Below, in pieces: positions 16,499 to 24,858 of a stretch of 64,000 nt of DNA. The stretch is taken from NCBI GenBank assembly GCA_900473045.1, contig UCKS01000004.1, positions 62,001 to 126,000 of the forward strand. The letters run 5' to 3'. A model generated the notes under the pieces. It was given only the letters and a program-made list of their open reading frames with translations. It had not been told where the DNA came from and ran no database searches. A program made the position numbers and the translations under genes. Numbering within the stretch: position 1 is the first letter of the stretch; the number at the start of each line of letters is the position of its first letter. The DNA comes from Hyphomicrobiales bacterium (lineage in GTDB: Bacteria; Pseudomonadota; Alphaproteobacteria; Rhizobiales; Rhizobiaceae).

Positions 16499-16970
16499 AT
16501 GGCCGCTCGATACGGCACTGATAACAATTGTTGCGGGCCGAGCGAACGTGAACATAGGCGACCTCGGGGCGTTGCAGCAGCTCGGTTGCCCGGGCATCGA
16601 TGCCATCAACCGGGGTTATGGCACCGGTGCCGTAGACGATCCGGTCGTCCGCACCGTAGCCTCGCAAAAGATAATCCTTGCTGGTGGTCAGGATCGGCGG
16701 AACGGCCTCGCCACCGTCATAGGCATCGCATTGTTCCGCGTGCAGAAAAATGGGTCCGGTTTCCGCATAGGGCTGAAGCTCGGGAAAGGGGCGATAGGCA
16801 AGAATGAGATAGCCATCGCCCTTGGCGATATTGGCTAGGCAATGGCGGCAGGGCATGCCCTGGCCATCGGAGACGTGCAGCTCCGGTGGCAGGCCATAGG
16901 CATCCGGCTCGCGGCGCCGGTAGCGCGCAGCGAGACCGCTCGGCATCGGTTTGTAACGCAGGTTGCTCAT
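16497..16970 (-). CDS. DUF1203 domain protein
   Basis: 157 residues from the ATG at 16970, which sits behind GGAGGAACCG; a longer frame to 17006 has no such signal. The protein contains MPCRHCLANIAKGDGYLILA (a CxxC pair near residue 40), FLHAEQCDAY and a final YVHVRSARNNCYQCRI, the cysteine-bearing landmarks of DUF1203. Function of the family is unknown. The conserved Cys/His suggest metal binding or a redox role. It is probably cytoplasmic. Confidence 0.8.
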   Translation of the reverse strand: MSNLRYKPMPSGLAARYRRREPDAYGLPPELHVSDGQGMPCRHCLANIAKGDGYLILAYRPFPELQPYAETGPIFLHAEQCDAYDGGEAVPPILTTSKDYLLRGYGADDRIVYGTGAITPVDGIDARATELLQRPEVAYVHVRSARNNCYQCRIERP

Positions 16971-17048
16971 CGGTTCCTCCTTGTTCGACAGCGGAGGAAC
17001 TAACATTTGCGCAAAATGCGAAACACCCGATTCTTGCCAACCTGAACG

Positions 17049-17624
17049 TCAGAGACTGTGGGCGAATGCCAGGAGTTCGTCGTTGCTGAGCGGTTGAACC
17101 GAAGCGTCATGGGTAGACACCGGAGAAAAGCCGAAGCGCTGGTAGAGTTGCAGCGCGCGGGGGTGATCGAGCGTGTTGGTCGCGACACGCACCGTCTTCG
17201 GGTTTGAGTTCCACGCGGCATAAAGCGCCTGCAGCAGGAACCATTTGCCGAGCCCAAGGCCAAGCGCATGTTCGAACATGCCAAAATGAGAAAGTTCGAC
17301 AGTATCCGCATCCACCTGCAGCAGTTCGAAAAAACCAGCAGGGGCGCCGTTGACATACAGCACCGTCACGGCATTGCGCTTGTCATGCAGGACGGCGGTC
17401 AGGTCCACGTCGGCCATCCGCAGCCGGTCGACCCAGTTCCAGCGCTTGCCGACCTGCAGATAGAGGAAACGATAGAAGGGGAGCGGAATTTCCGGCACGC
17501 GCATGATCGCGGTCTGGATATTGACCGGCACCGGCAGGCTCTGCTTGGGTGGTGCGGTCATTTCCAGTTCGGTGACGCGGACGTCGAGCGATTCGACTGT
17601 TTTATCATCGGCCATGCTGATCAT
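17049..17624 (-). CDS. GNAT family N-acetyltransferase
   Basis: About 191 residues, starting at the ATG at 17624 that overlaps the upstream sulfurtransferase stop by 4 nt (ATGA), with GGGAAAG just ahead. The acetyl-CoA loop region HALGLGLGKWFLLQALYAAW and the following RVATNTLDHPRALQLYQRFGF, with the late tyrosine, are typical of GNAT enzymes. The N-terminal ~60 residues precede the fold. Substrate unknown; many rhizobial members are annotated the same way. It is the last gene of the cysteine synthase-AlaX-sulfurtransferase-GNAT run. Confidence 0.85.
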   Translation of the reverse strand: MISMADDKTVESLDVRVTELEMTAPPKQSLPVPVNIQTAIMRVPEIPLPFYRFLYLQVGKRWNWVDRLRMADVDLTAVLHDKRNAVTVLYVNGAPAGFFELLQVDADTVELSHFGMFEHALGLGLGKWFLLQALYAAWNSNPKTVRVATNTLDHPRALQLYQRFGFSPVSTHDASVQPLSNDELLAFAHSL

Positions 17625-18475
17625 TCTTTCCCGGTAACGACGGGTGTGTCTGCCCGGCTGCCCCATTCGGACCAGGAGCCATCATAGAGCGTATTATCGG
17701 CATGACCCAGCGATTGCAGCGCCAGCATGATGATCGCGGCGGTCACGCCAGAACCGCAGGAGGTGACGACCGGCTTTTCGAGATCGATACCGGCCGCCTC
17801 GATCGTTTCGCGCAGCGCGTCGAGCGATTTGAGCTTGCCACCGGTCGAAAAGACGCCGGAGGGCAGGCTCTTGGCACCGGGCATGTGGCCGGAGCGCATG
17901 CCAGCCCTGGGTTCGGCTTCCTCGCCGGTAAAGCGTGCGGCACCGCGTGCGTCGGCAATCTGGCGAGAGCCGGCAGCGACGATGTCGCGCATCTGCGTAA
18001 ACGAGGTTACGGCTTCAGCGTTGAATTTTGGATGGAATCTAACGGGCTCCGGCTGCGGGACGTCGGTGGTGACCGGGCGGCCCTCGGCCTTCCAGCCATC
18101 GATGCCGCCGTCGAGCACGAAGACAGACTGTGCACCCATGGTACGCAACAGCCACCAGACCCGCGGTGCGGTGAAGATGCCGGGGCCGTCATAGACAACG
18201 ATCGTGTCGGTCTCGCTGATTCCAAGCTTGCCGACCGATTCTGCAAACGATTCGGGCGAGGGGATGGTGTGCGGCAGGCCGCTTGCCGTGTCGGCGATGG
18301 CATCCTGATCGTAGAATACGGCGCCCGGAATGTGGCCTGCCGCATATTCGGCCTTCGGATCCCGTTTCTGCGCCGGCAGGTACCAGGCGGCATCGAGGAT
18401 TTTGACAGAAGAATCGGCGAGCCGCTGCTCAAGCCAATATGCGGAAACGACAAAAGCGCTTTTCTGTTCGGTCAT
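17621..18475 (-). CDS. sseA: 3-mercaptopyruvate sulfurtransferase (two-rhodanese-domain)
   Basis: 284 residues forming two rhodanese domains. The N-terminal inactive one contains YAAGHIPGAVFYDQD. The C-terminal one has MRSGHMPGAKSLPSGVF and the active-site loop CGSGVTAAII. CG(S/T)GVT is the loop of mercaptopyruvate sulfurtransferases, as opposed to CRKGVT of thiosulfate sulfurtransferases. It moves sulfane sulfur from 3-mercaptopyruvate to acceptors such as cyanide or thiols. Close linkage with a cysteine synthase and a tRNA-editing protein suggests a sulfur/cysteine-metabolism context. Confidence 0.92.
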   Translation of the reverse strand: MTEQKSAFVVSAYWLEQRLADSSVKILDAAWYLPAQKRDPKAEYAAGHIPGAVFYDQDAIADTASGLPHTIPSPESFAESVGKLGISETDTIVVYDGPGIFTAPRVWWLLRTMGAQSVFVLDGGIDGWKAEGRPVTTDVPQPEPVRFHPKFNAEAVTSFTQMRDIVAAGSRQIADARGAARFTGEEAEPRAGMRSGHMPGAKSLPSGVFSTGGKLKSLDALRETIEAAGIDLEKPVVTSCGSGVTAAIIMLALQSLGHADNTLYDGSWSEWGSRADTPVVTGKE

Positions 18476-18478
18476 CGA

Positions 18479-19225
18479 TTATTCTCCGGTGGACGTGGCG
18501 TCCGGCGTACCGAAACGGATGCGGAAGCGCCTGTTTTCCTTGCCCTTTTTTTCGATCTTGGCAATATAGATAGGGCCAACTTCCTGGGTTTCGGAGACAT
18601 GGGTGCCGCCGCAGGGCTGGCTGTCGACCGAGGCGTTCTCGCCGATGCAGACAAGGCTGACACGGCCGAGGCCCATCGGCGGACGGACATTCTTCGATTT
18701 GACGATGTCGGGATTGGCTGCCAGTTCCGCGTCGGTGATCCATTGCAGGTAGATCGGGTGATTGCCGCTAACCAGCGTCATCATCGCCGCCGTGACCGCG
18801 TCCTTGTCGATGGTTTCACTCATGTCGAAATCGACGCGGCTTTCGTCCTCGCCAACCGCTGCGCCCGTGATTGGATACTGGCAGACGACCGACAGGAGAT
18901 GGCAGGCTGTGTGCATGCGCATCAGCTTGTAGCGGCGCGGCCAGTCGATATGCAACACCAGCTTTTCACCGACCAGTACAGCGGGCTGATCGGCTGCCGG
19001 GACATGAATGACGATGTCCTTGGTGTCACCGTGACGGGTGGTCTCAATCGCGATTCGGCTGCCATCGGCGCGCTCGAAAAAGCCGTTATCGCCGGGCTGA
19101 CCGCCAGACGTTGCGTAAAAACACGTCTGGTCCAGCTCGATGCCACCGTCTTCCCGTATTCCCGTGACGATTGCTTCCGTGGTTGAAAGATAGAAATCGT
19201 CGCGAAAAAGAGGAAGTGTGGTCAT
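18479..19225 (-). CDS. alaX: Alanyl-tRNA editing protein (AlaX family)
   Basis: 248 residues from the ATG at 19225. Contains FYATSGGQPGDNGFF (editing-domain entrance), HTACHLLSVVCQY (the HxxxH zinc/editing motif of AlaRS and AlaX) and QPCGGTHVSETQEVG (second zinc half-site). It hydrolyses mischarged Ser- or Gly-tRNA-Ala in trans. Lies 8 nt behind the cysteine synthase stop. It ends 3 nt before the sulfurtransferase start, so the four genes 20274 to 17049 are likely one operon. Confidence 0.93.
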   Translation of the reverse strand: MTTLPLFRDDFYLSTTEAIVTGIREDGGIELDQTCFYATSGGQPGDNGFFERADGSRIAIETTRHGDTKDIVIHVPAADQPAVLVGEKLVLHIDWPRRYKLMRMHTACHLLSVVCQYPITGAAVGEDESRVDFDMSETIDKDAVTAAMMTLVSGNHPIYLQWITDAELAANPDIVKSKNVRPPMGLGRVSLVCIGENASVDSQPCGGTHVSETQEVGPIYIAKIEKKGKENRRFRIRFGTPDATSTGE

Positions 19226-19233
19226 GATATGCT

Positions 19234-20274
19234 TTATCCGGCTGGTTCGTATGGCACCGTTATTCCGGAATTCCGCGTCAGCCAAGCCGGAACAGGAAGG
19301 CCCTTGGACTTCAGAAAAGCGGGATTGAACAGTTTCGACTGATAGCGGTTACCATAGTCGCAGAGGATCGTCACGATGGTATGTCCCGGTCCCAGATCTT
19401 TTGCCAGCCGAATGGCGCCGGCAATGTTGATGCCGGAGGAACCGCCAACGCAGATGCCCTCCTTGTCAACAAGATCGAACACCAGCTGCACCGCTTCGGC
19501 GTCCGGTATCTGATAGGCAAAGTCCGGGGTGAAACCTTCGAGATTGGCCGTGATGCGTCCCTGGCCGATGCCTTCGGTGATCGAGCTGCCGGATGATTTC
19601 AACTCGCCATGGGCGTAAAATTCGTAGAGGGCGGCGCCCTCCGGATCGGCGATCCCGATCTTGATGTCCGGGTTCTTCGCCTTCAGGCCAAGGGCGACGC
19701 CGGCCAGCGTACCACCGGACCCAACAGCGCAGACGAAGCCATCGACCCCGCCATCGGTATCGCGCCAAATTTCCGGCGCGGTCGTTTCCACATGGGCATC
19801 GCGGTTGGCGACGTTGTCGAACTGGTTGGCCCAGATCGCGCCGTTCGGCTCCGTCTTTGCCAGTTCCGCAGCGAGACGGCCTGACAGTTTTACATAGTTG
19901 TTGGGGTTCTTGTAAGGAACGGCGGGAACCTCGATGAGTTCGGCACCCAGAAGCCGCAACGCATCCTTCTTTTCCTCGCTCTGCGTCTCCGGAATGACGA
20001 TGACCGTACGGTAACCGAGCGCCTGGGCAACCAGCGCCAGGCCGATGCCGGTATTGCCGGCAGTCCCCTCGACGATGACGCCTCCCGGCTTCAGCTGGCC
20101 GGATTTTTCAGCGTGACGGATGATCGACAGCGCGGCGCGATCCTTGACCGACTGGCCCGGATTGAGAAACTCCGCCTTGCCGAGAATGGTGCATCCGGTC
20201 ACATCCGAGGCACCCTTGAGGCGGATCAGCGGCGTATTGCCGATGGCATCGAGAACGGAGGGCAGAACGGGCAT
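19234..20274 (-). CDS. cysK: Cysteine synthase A (O-acetylserine sulfhydrylase)
   Basis: 346 residues, a little longer than the usual 310-325 because of a C-terminal extension (SKGLPVPAWLTRNSGITVP). The PLP lysine is K44 in GQSVKDRAAL, the substrate loop is EGTAGNTGIG (69-78), and GSGGTLAGVALGLK plus GGSSGINIAGAIRLA complete the family pattern. It forms cysteine from O-acetylserine and sulfide. First gene of the operon with alaX, sseA and a GNAT gene. It could alternatively be a cystathionine-beta-synthase-like paralog, but the lack of extra domains favours CysK. Confidence 0.92.
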   Translation of the reverse strand: MPVLPSVLDAIGNTPLIRLKGASDVTGCTILGKAEFLNPGQSVKDRAALSIIRHAEKSGQLKPGGVIVEGTAGNTGIGLALVAQALGYRTVIVIPETQSEEKKDALRLLGAELIEVPAVPYKNPNNYVKLSGRLAAELAKTEPNGAIWANQFDNVANRDAHVETTAPEIWRDTDGGVDGFVCAVGSGGTLAGVALGLKAKNPDIKIGIADPEGAALYEFYAHGELKSSGSSITEGIGQGRITANLEGFTPDFAYQIPDAEAVQLVFDLVDKEGICVGGSSGINIAGAIRLAKDLGPGHTIVTILCDYGNRYQSKLFNPAFLKSKGLPVPAWLTRNSGITVPYEPAG

Positions 20275-20584
20275 GAGTAAACCTCTTGGCTGCGGATAAT
20301 TGCGTCAGGCAGGAACCTGACGCCGATGGCGATTGAACAGGAAATGGGAAACTGCATAAACGGTGAAAGCTCCTGCCGTTCAACAGTCCGAAATCCTAGC
20401 GTCTTTTCAACCCACGCTCCTGTTGAAGCAAGAAATAGCGTTTCAACTCGGCGCTGTCGTGGACAAAAATTGACCCAAAAGTGGCAGGTGGGGTTTCACA
20501 ACCGGGGTGATCCATTTCTTGACCCTTGGCGTACTGAGGCGATAGTTTCCGCTGCGCTATCCAGCAAGACAGGTTTGAAAATGA
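20275..20584. other. 310-bp divergent intergenic region with a candidate ECF-type promoter
   Basis: No gene is seen. It should hold the cysK operon promoter (minus) and the ChrR-like gene promoter (plus). The only distinctive element is TGATCC at 20508-20513 and TAC at 20532, described separately. No ECF sigma gene is present here although ChrR proteins usually sit right behind one. An inverted repeat GTTGAA...TTCAAC around 20424-20442 has no clear role. Confidence 0.5.
20508..20537 (+). promoter_or_regulatory. Candidate sigma-E (ECF11-like) promoter of the ChrR-like gene
   Basis: TGATCC (20508-20513), 18-nt spacer, then TACTGA (20532-20537). The -35 equals the TGATC core known for the singlet-oxygen sigma factor of Rhodobacter; the -10 only shares TA with its TAAGA. 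An identically spaced TGATCC-N18-TAGAC precedes the photolyase gene. Confidence 0.35.
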
Positions 20585-21232
20585 ATGGCTGATATTCAGC
20601 TCGATACGGTTGATGCCTTGATGGCACGATATGCTGCCGGCATCCTGCCGGAACCGGCGCGTGTGCTGGTCGAAGCACATCTGGAGATGCAAGCCACCAA
20701 TCGGGCAAAAGTCGCCGAGTATGAAATGGTTGTTGGAGACATGCTCGAATATATGGAGCCGGTTTCCCTCCAATCCAGAGACGTAACACTGAAAGCCATT
20801 TTTGCGGCCGCTGCATTGCCCATCGCAGATCTGGCATCCGTGCAGCCCAAAAACCCTCTTTTCCCAAAAGCCATTCGCGATTTTGCCGGGCTGGACGAGG
20901 CTGAAATACCCTGGAAACGAAAGCTGCCGGGTTTCAAGGAATACAGCCTTGGAAAAATCGACGGTTGCGATGTCAGCTTCTTCTGGCTGAAGCCGGGACG
21001 GGTGATTCCTTCCCATACCCATGAAGGCTACGAGATTTCTCTTGTTCTCGATGGAGCCTTCAACGATACACGCGGACGTTTCACAAAAGGTGACATATCG
21101 GTGGCCGACGAAAGCATCGACCACCGCCCGGTGGCAGAAGCCGAATGCCCCTGTATCGGCTTTGCCGTCTCCCAGGCACCGGTCAAGCTGACCGGCTCAT
21201 GGAGACAACTGCTCGGTGACATGATCGGTTGA
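20585..21232 (+). CDS. ChrR-like cupin protein (anti-sigma-factor family) lacking the N-terminal zinc cysteines
   Basis: 215 residues in two parts like ChrR. The N-terminal anti-sigma helix domain is DALMARYAAGILPEPARVLV (10-29), and a C-terminal cupin carries SHTHEGYE (143-150) and DH (179-180), matching the H-x-H, E, H metal ligands. In ChrR the N-terminal zinc is held by His, His, Cys, Cys; here H32 remains but the two cysteine positions are Q36 and N39 and the first histidine is absent. It therefore probably does not bind zinc there. No sigma gene is next to it. It may still sense through the cupin, or have drifted to another job. The neighbouring genes are the classical ChrR/sigma-E targets. 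Confidence 0.8.
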   Translation: MADIQLDTVDALMARYAAGILPEPARVLVEAHLEMQATNRAKVAEYEMVVGDMLEYMEPVSLQSRDVTLKAIFAAAALPIADLASVQPKNPLFPKAIRDFAGLDEAEIPWKRKLPGFKEYSLGKIDGCDVSFFWLKPGRVIPSHTHEGYEISLVLDGAFNDTRGRFTKGDISVADESIDHRPVAEAECPCIGFAVSQAPVKLTGSWRQLLGDMIG

Positions 21233-21339
21233 GATCCTGCCGAATAATGGCCCGAATGCGGGAACAAACTACATTTCAATGCGTATTGTTTGGTGATCCC
21301 GGTTACCGGGATCGGCGATGGAGCAGCGAAAGGAAACCC

Positions 21340-22182
21340 ATGACCGATTTTGTCGCACACCCCGAGTTGGGTCTGGCTTGGGTCACGGGAGCAAGCTCCG
21401 GCATCGGCCGCGCATTGGCGCTGCGGTTGGTCAGGGACGGTTTCAATGTTGTCGTCACCGCGCGCGACCACGAGAAACTGGTCGAGTTGCAGCATGAATC
21501 ACCCGGGCCGGGCAAGATAATCGTGCTTGACGGCGACGTTACCGATCCGCGCGACATGGAACGGATACTGGCCGCCATCGAGTACGAACATGGTTCAATG
21601 GTGCTCGCAGTTCTCAATGCCGGCCTTTACGTTGCGGTTCACGGCGAAGACTTGCACCGTGAGGATTTCGAAAAGACGTTTGCGGTGAACCTGAACGGCA
21701 CGGTCAACTGTCTATTGCCGGCCGTGCGCCATATGAAGGCGAGGGGGCATGGCCAGATTGCTATCGTGTCATCCGTCACCGGATATGGTGGCCTGCCGAC
21801 AAGCGCGGCCTATGGCGCCACCAAGGCAGCACTGATCAACATGGCGGAGAGCCTGAAGTTTGATCTCGATAAAGTCGGTGTGCGCCTGCAGATCATCAAT
21901 CCCGGTTTCGTTGAAACGGCAGCAACGGCAAAGAACGCATTTCCGATGCCGGCTCTCGTCAGTGCCGAGGTGGCGGCGGATCGCATTGCAGAGGGTTTGA
22001 AATCCAGCGGCTTCGAGATCACCTTCCCAAGACGCTTCACCTACGTCATGAAGCTGCTCAAGCTCTTGCCCTATCGCCTCTATTTCTTGCTGATCAATCG
22101 GGCAACCGGATGGAAAACAAGGCCTCTGGTCACCGGTGGGCATGCCGTCGATGTGCTTAAGCGGGATCCTCAGGCGGTGTGA
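21340..22182 (+). CDS. Short-chain dehydrogenase/reductase
   Basis: 280 residues from ATG 21340, behind AAAGGAA; an upstream in-frame ATG (21229) overlaps the previous gene and is rejected. Nucleotide loop TGASSGIG (16-23), LNAG-type motif VLNAGLYV, catalytic Y158-x3-K162 in AAYGATKAAL. The C-terminus has a hydrophobic stretch (LLKLLPYRLYFLLIN), suggesting membrane association as in lipid-linked SDRs. It follows the ChrR-like gene on the same strand, 107 nt behind. A homologous SDR occurs in the Rhodobacter sigma-E/ChrR-controlled cluster, so a role in modifying lipids after photo-oxidative stress is plausible. Confidence 0.88.
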   Translation: MTDFVAHPELGLAWVTGASSGIGRALALRLVRDGFNVVVTARDHEKLVELQHESPGPGKIIVLDGDVTDPRDMERILAAIEYEHGSMVLAVLNAGLYVAVHGEDLHREDFEKTFAVNLNGTVNCLLPAVRHMKARGHGQIAIVSSVTGYGGLPTSAAYGATKAALINMAESLKFDLDKVGVRLQIINPGFVETAATAKNAFPMPALVSAEVAADRIAEGLKSSGFEITFPRRFTYVMKLLKLLPYRLYFLLINRATGWKTRPLVTGGHAVDVLKRDPQAV

Positions 22183-22228
22183 CATCGGCGGGTAACGCGC
22201 CGAGGGTCGCCTTCTTCCTGGACCGCAG

Positions 22229-23569
22229 TTATGGGCGGATACGCGACTGCAGTTTTTTCTGCGCCGTCTCGTCCAGTGGGAAATTCCACATCAGGGCGAT
22301 CGCGCTAAGCTTCAATACAACAGGAACCCAGGCATAGATCGCAGCGAGTGCGAACAGCGCAGATGCGCCATTGTGCGCTTCCGGTGCCGGATCAAAGCCG
22401 AAAAAGCCCAGCAAGGGAAAGACGATGCCGACGCCGGCTGCAAGTGAGAGTTTGGTGGCAAGGCCCCATGCCGCAAAGTAGAAACCGCTGCGCTGATCGC
22501 CGGAGGCTGCCGTATCGGCATCGATGACATCGGCCTGGATCGACGGCGGCAGCGTCAGGTCGAAACCAAGCAAAAGCCCGGTCGAAGCGCAGATCAATGC
22601 AAACGGCACCAGAGCGCCAGACGAGAGCATTGGCGCAGCCGCAAATATGGCGCAGGCGACGATCATCGCCGTTGCCCATGCGCGATGCTTGCCGAGCTTT
22701 CGCGCCACCCACGACGCAAGCGGTATGCCGGCGACGGCACTGAGGAAGTAGAGAAACAGCAGTGGTCCGCGCATATCCGGTAGCTGCAGCCGCGCCGAAA
22801 CAAAATACAGGAACAGTGTCGCCGGAATGCCGTTGGCAAGGCCATTCAAAAAGAAGGCCGCGATCAAACGCAGGAATGGTTTGTTGCGAGCAAGACAGGA
22901 CAGTGCCTCCCCCAACGGCAAGGGGTTTTTCGTCAGGTTGGTCGGCTCCGGAACGAGCCAGACGGTCAATCCGCCGAAAACAAGCAGTGAAACTGCGACG
23001 GTAATGCCAAGGACCGCCAGGCCTGAAAATCCTTGCCGTTCGAACCCGATGGCAAAGGGGAGCACGATGGCGATCAGCGTCCCGGCCAGCGTCAGGCCTT
23101 CGCGCACTGACGTTAGCCGCGTGCGGCCATGATAGTCCGAGATCAGTTCGGCGCCCCAGGCGGAATAGGGCACGACCGCCAGCGTAAAGCCCAGCGAAGT
23201 CAGCATGCCCCAGAGCGCGAGCCAGGCAATGCCAGCACCATCGGCAGGCCAATACAGCATGAGTGCCGACAGGGCTGCGATAGGCAGAGACAGGAGAAAG
23301 AGCAGCCGGCGCCGGCCAAAACCCGGATTGATCCGGTCTGCCGCATAGCCTGCCAGCGGATCGGTGATGGCATCGAAAAGCCGCACCAGCAACAGCGCCC
23401 ACCCCACCGAGGCAATCGGCAGGCCGAGTGTTTCGGTATAGTAGGTCGGCACCAGCGAGTAGAGCGGCAGGCCGAGGGCTGCCAAAGGTGCTGCAGGAAG
23501 GGCGTAGGCAAAAAGCATCCGGCGGCTGATCTGCGTCCCGACACCGCCGCCGGTTGCTGGCTTATTCAT
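22229..23569 (-). CDS. MFS transporter (GPH/sugar:cation-symporter-like)
   Basis: 446 residues, twelve predicted membrane helices. MNKPATGGGVGTQISRRMLF precedes the first helix; DAITDPLAGYAADR and GRRRLLFLLSLP form the conserved loop between helices 2 and 3, as in glycoside-pentoside-hexuronide carriers. Start at 23569 overlaps the methyltransferase stop by 8 nt. Last gene of the photolyase-to-MFS operon. Carriers of this type recur in the cyclopropane-synthase/DUF1365/FAD-oxidase clusters; a lipid or lipid-precursor substrate has been suggested by that association, but nothing in the sequence proves it. Confidence 0.88.
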   Translation of the reverse strand: MNKPATGGGVGTQISRRMLFAYALPAAPLAALGLPLYSLVPTYYTETLGLPIASVGWALLLVRLFDAITDPLAGYAADRINPGFGRRRLLFLLSLPIAALSALMLYWPADGAGIAWLALWGMLTSLGFTLAVVPYSAWGAELISDYHGRTRLTSVREGLTLAGTLIAIVLPFAIGFERQGFSGLAVLGITVAVSLLVFGGLTVWLVPEPTNLTKNPLPLGEALSCLARNKPFLRLIAAFFLNGLANGIPATLFLYFVSARLQLPDMRGPLLFLYFLSAVAGIPLASWVARKLGKHRAWATAMIVACAIFAAAPMLSSGALVPFALICASTGLLLGFDLTLPPSIQADVIDADTAASGDQRSGFYFAAWGLATKLSLAAGVGIVFPLLGFFGFDPAPEAHNGASALFALAAIYAWVPVVLKLSAIALMWNFPLDETAQKKLQSRIRP

Positions 23570-24815
23570 ACACGATCTGTCGGACGTCGATGTTTTTGGC
23601 GCGGAAGCCGGCTTCGCAATAAAACAGGTAGAACTCCCAGAGCCGCTTGAAGCGGATATCGAAACCGAGCGGTTCGACCTTGTCCCAGACGCTCCAGAAT
23701 CGTTCGCGCCATTCTGCAAGCGTGCGGGCATAATCCAGTCCGAAACCGAAATCGCCGCTGATCTTCAGACCTACTTTGCGGCCAAGGTCGATCAGATGTT
23801 GCGGGGTCGGCAGCATGCCGCCCGGAAAGACGTATTTCTGGATGAAATCCGGATTGGCGCGATATTCCTCATAGGCTTCCGGCTTGATGGTGATGATCTG
23901 CAGCCCGGCCTTGCCGCCCGGCTTCAGGCAACGCTGCAACTGCGAAAAGTAAGCGGGCCAGTATTTTTCGCCGACGGCCTCGAACATCTCGATGGAGACG
24001 ATCCGGTCGTAGAGCCCGGCCTCGTCGCGATAATCCTGGAACTTGATCTCGACCTTGTCGGACAGGCCTGCGTTCTTCATGCGCTCATTGGCGAAGGCCA
24101 GCTGTTCGCGGCTGATCGTCAGTCCCGTCACCTTGCAGCCGATTTCGGCCGCCGCATATTCTGCGAACCCACCCCAGCCGCAGCCGATCTCCAGCACATG
24201 ATGGCTGGCATTGATGCCGACTGCATCCGCCAGGGCCTTGTACTTGGCGCGCTGGGCCGATTGCAGGTCATTGGCGCCCGTCGAATAGAGGGCCGAGGAA
24301 TAGGTCATCGTCGGATCGAGCCACTGCTTGTAGAAGGCATTGCCGAGATCGTAATGGGCGGAAATGTTCTTCTTGGAGCCGGATTTCGTGTTGGCGTTCA
24401 TCCAGTGGCGGAACTTTTCGACGAGCCGCAACACGCCTCGCGCACCGTTGGAGAAATTCCTGCCGACATCGGTGTTGACGAGGAAGAGTTCCAGAAACGC
24501 GCCGACATCCGGGCTGTCCCAGTCGCCATCCATGTAGCTTTCGGCGACGGCAATGGTGCCGCCGGTCAGTGCCCTTTGCGGCAGGTTCCAGTTGTGCAGC
24601 GTCACGGAGGCGACCGGCCCCTGCGCCTTGCCTTTGACGATGACGGTGCGTCTGTCCGGCAATGTCAGCTTCAGACAACCGGCCTGCATATGGACAAGAC
24701 CACGCAAAACCATCTGAGCTTTTGCCGGTAAGCCTTTGACAAGGCGCGATAAGTTTTCGGTGGAAAGACGCTCTCCGTCGTTCGGATCACAATAACCGGT
24801 GCCCGCTGTGCTCAT
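23562..24815 (-). CDS. Cyclopropane-fatty-acid-synthase-family methyltransferase
   Basis: 417 residues from ATG 24815, behind GGAGGATC. Contains the SAM loop VLEIGCGWGGFAEYAA, IVSIEMFEAVGEKYW, and YCEAGF near the C-terminus with the conserved cysteine of CFA synthases. It transfers a methyl(ene) group to unsaturated phospholipid acyl chains at the membrane face. In Rhodobacter the paralog inside the sigma-E/ChrR cluster takes part in making methylated and furan fatty acids, which scavenge singlet oxygen. Given identical neighbours that product is more likely here than a housekeeping cyclopropane fatty acid, but this is inference. Confidence 0.9.
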   Translation of the reverse strand: MSTAGTGYCDPNDGERLSTENLSRLVKGLPAKAQMVLRGLVHMQAGCLKLTLPDRRTVIVKGKAQGPVASVTLHNWNLPQRALTGGTIAVAESYMDGDWDSPDVGAFLELFLVNTDVGRNFSNGARGVLRLVEKFRHWMNANTKSGSKKNISAHYDLGNAFYKQWLDPTMTYSSALYSTGANDLQSAQRAKYKALADAVGINASHHVLEIGCGWGGFAEYAAAEIGCKVTGLTISREQLAFANERMKNAGLSDKVEIKFQDYRDEAGLYDRIVSIEMFEAVGEKYWPAYFSQLQRCLKPGGKAGLQIITIKPEAYEEYRANPDFIQKYVFPGGMLPTPQHLIDLGRKVGLKISGDFGFGLDYARTLAEWRERFWSVWDKVEPLGFDIRFKRLWEFYLFYCEAGFRAKNIDVRQIVYE

Positions 24816-24858
24816 TCGACAGATCCTCCGCAATCATTGTTCTTGACGCAAAATAACC

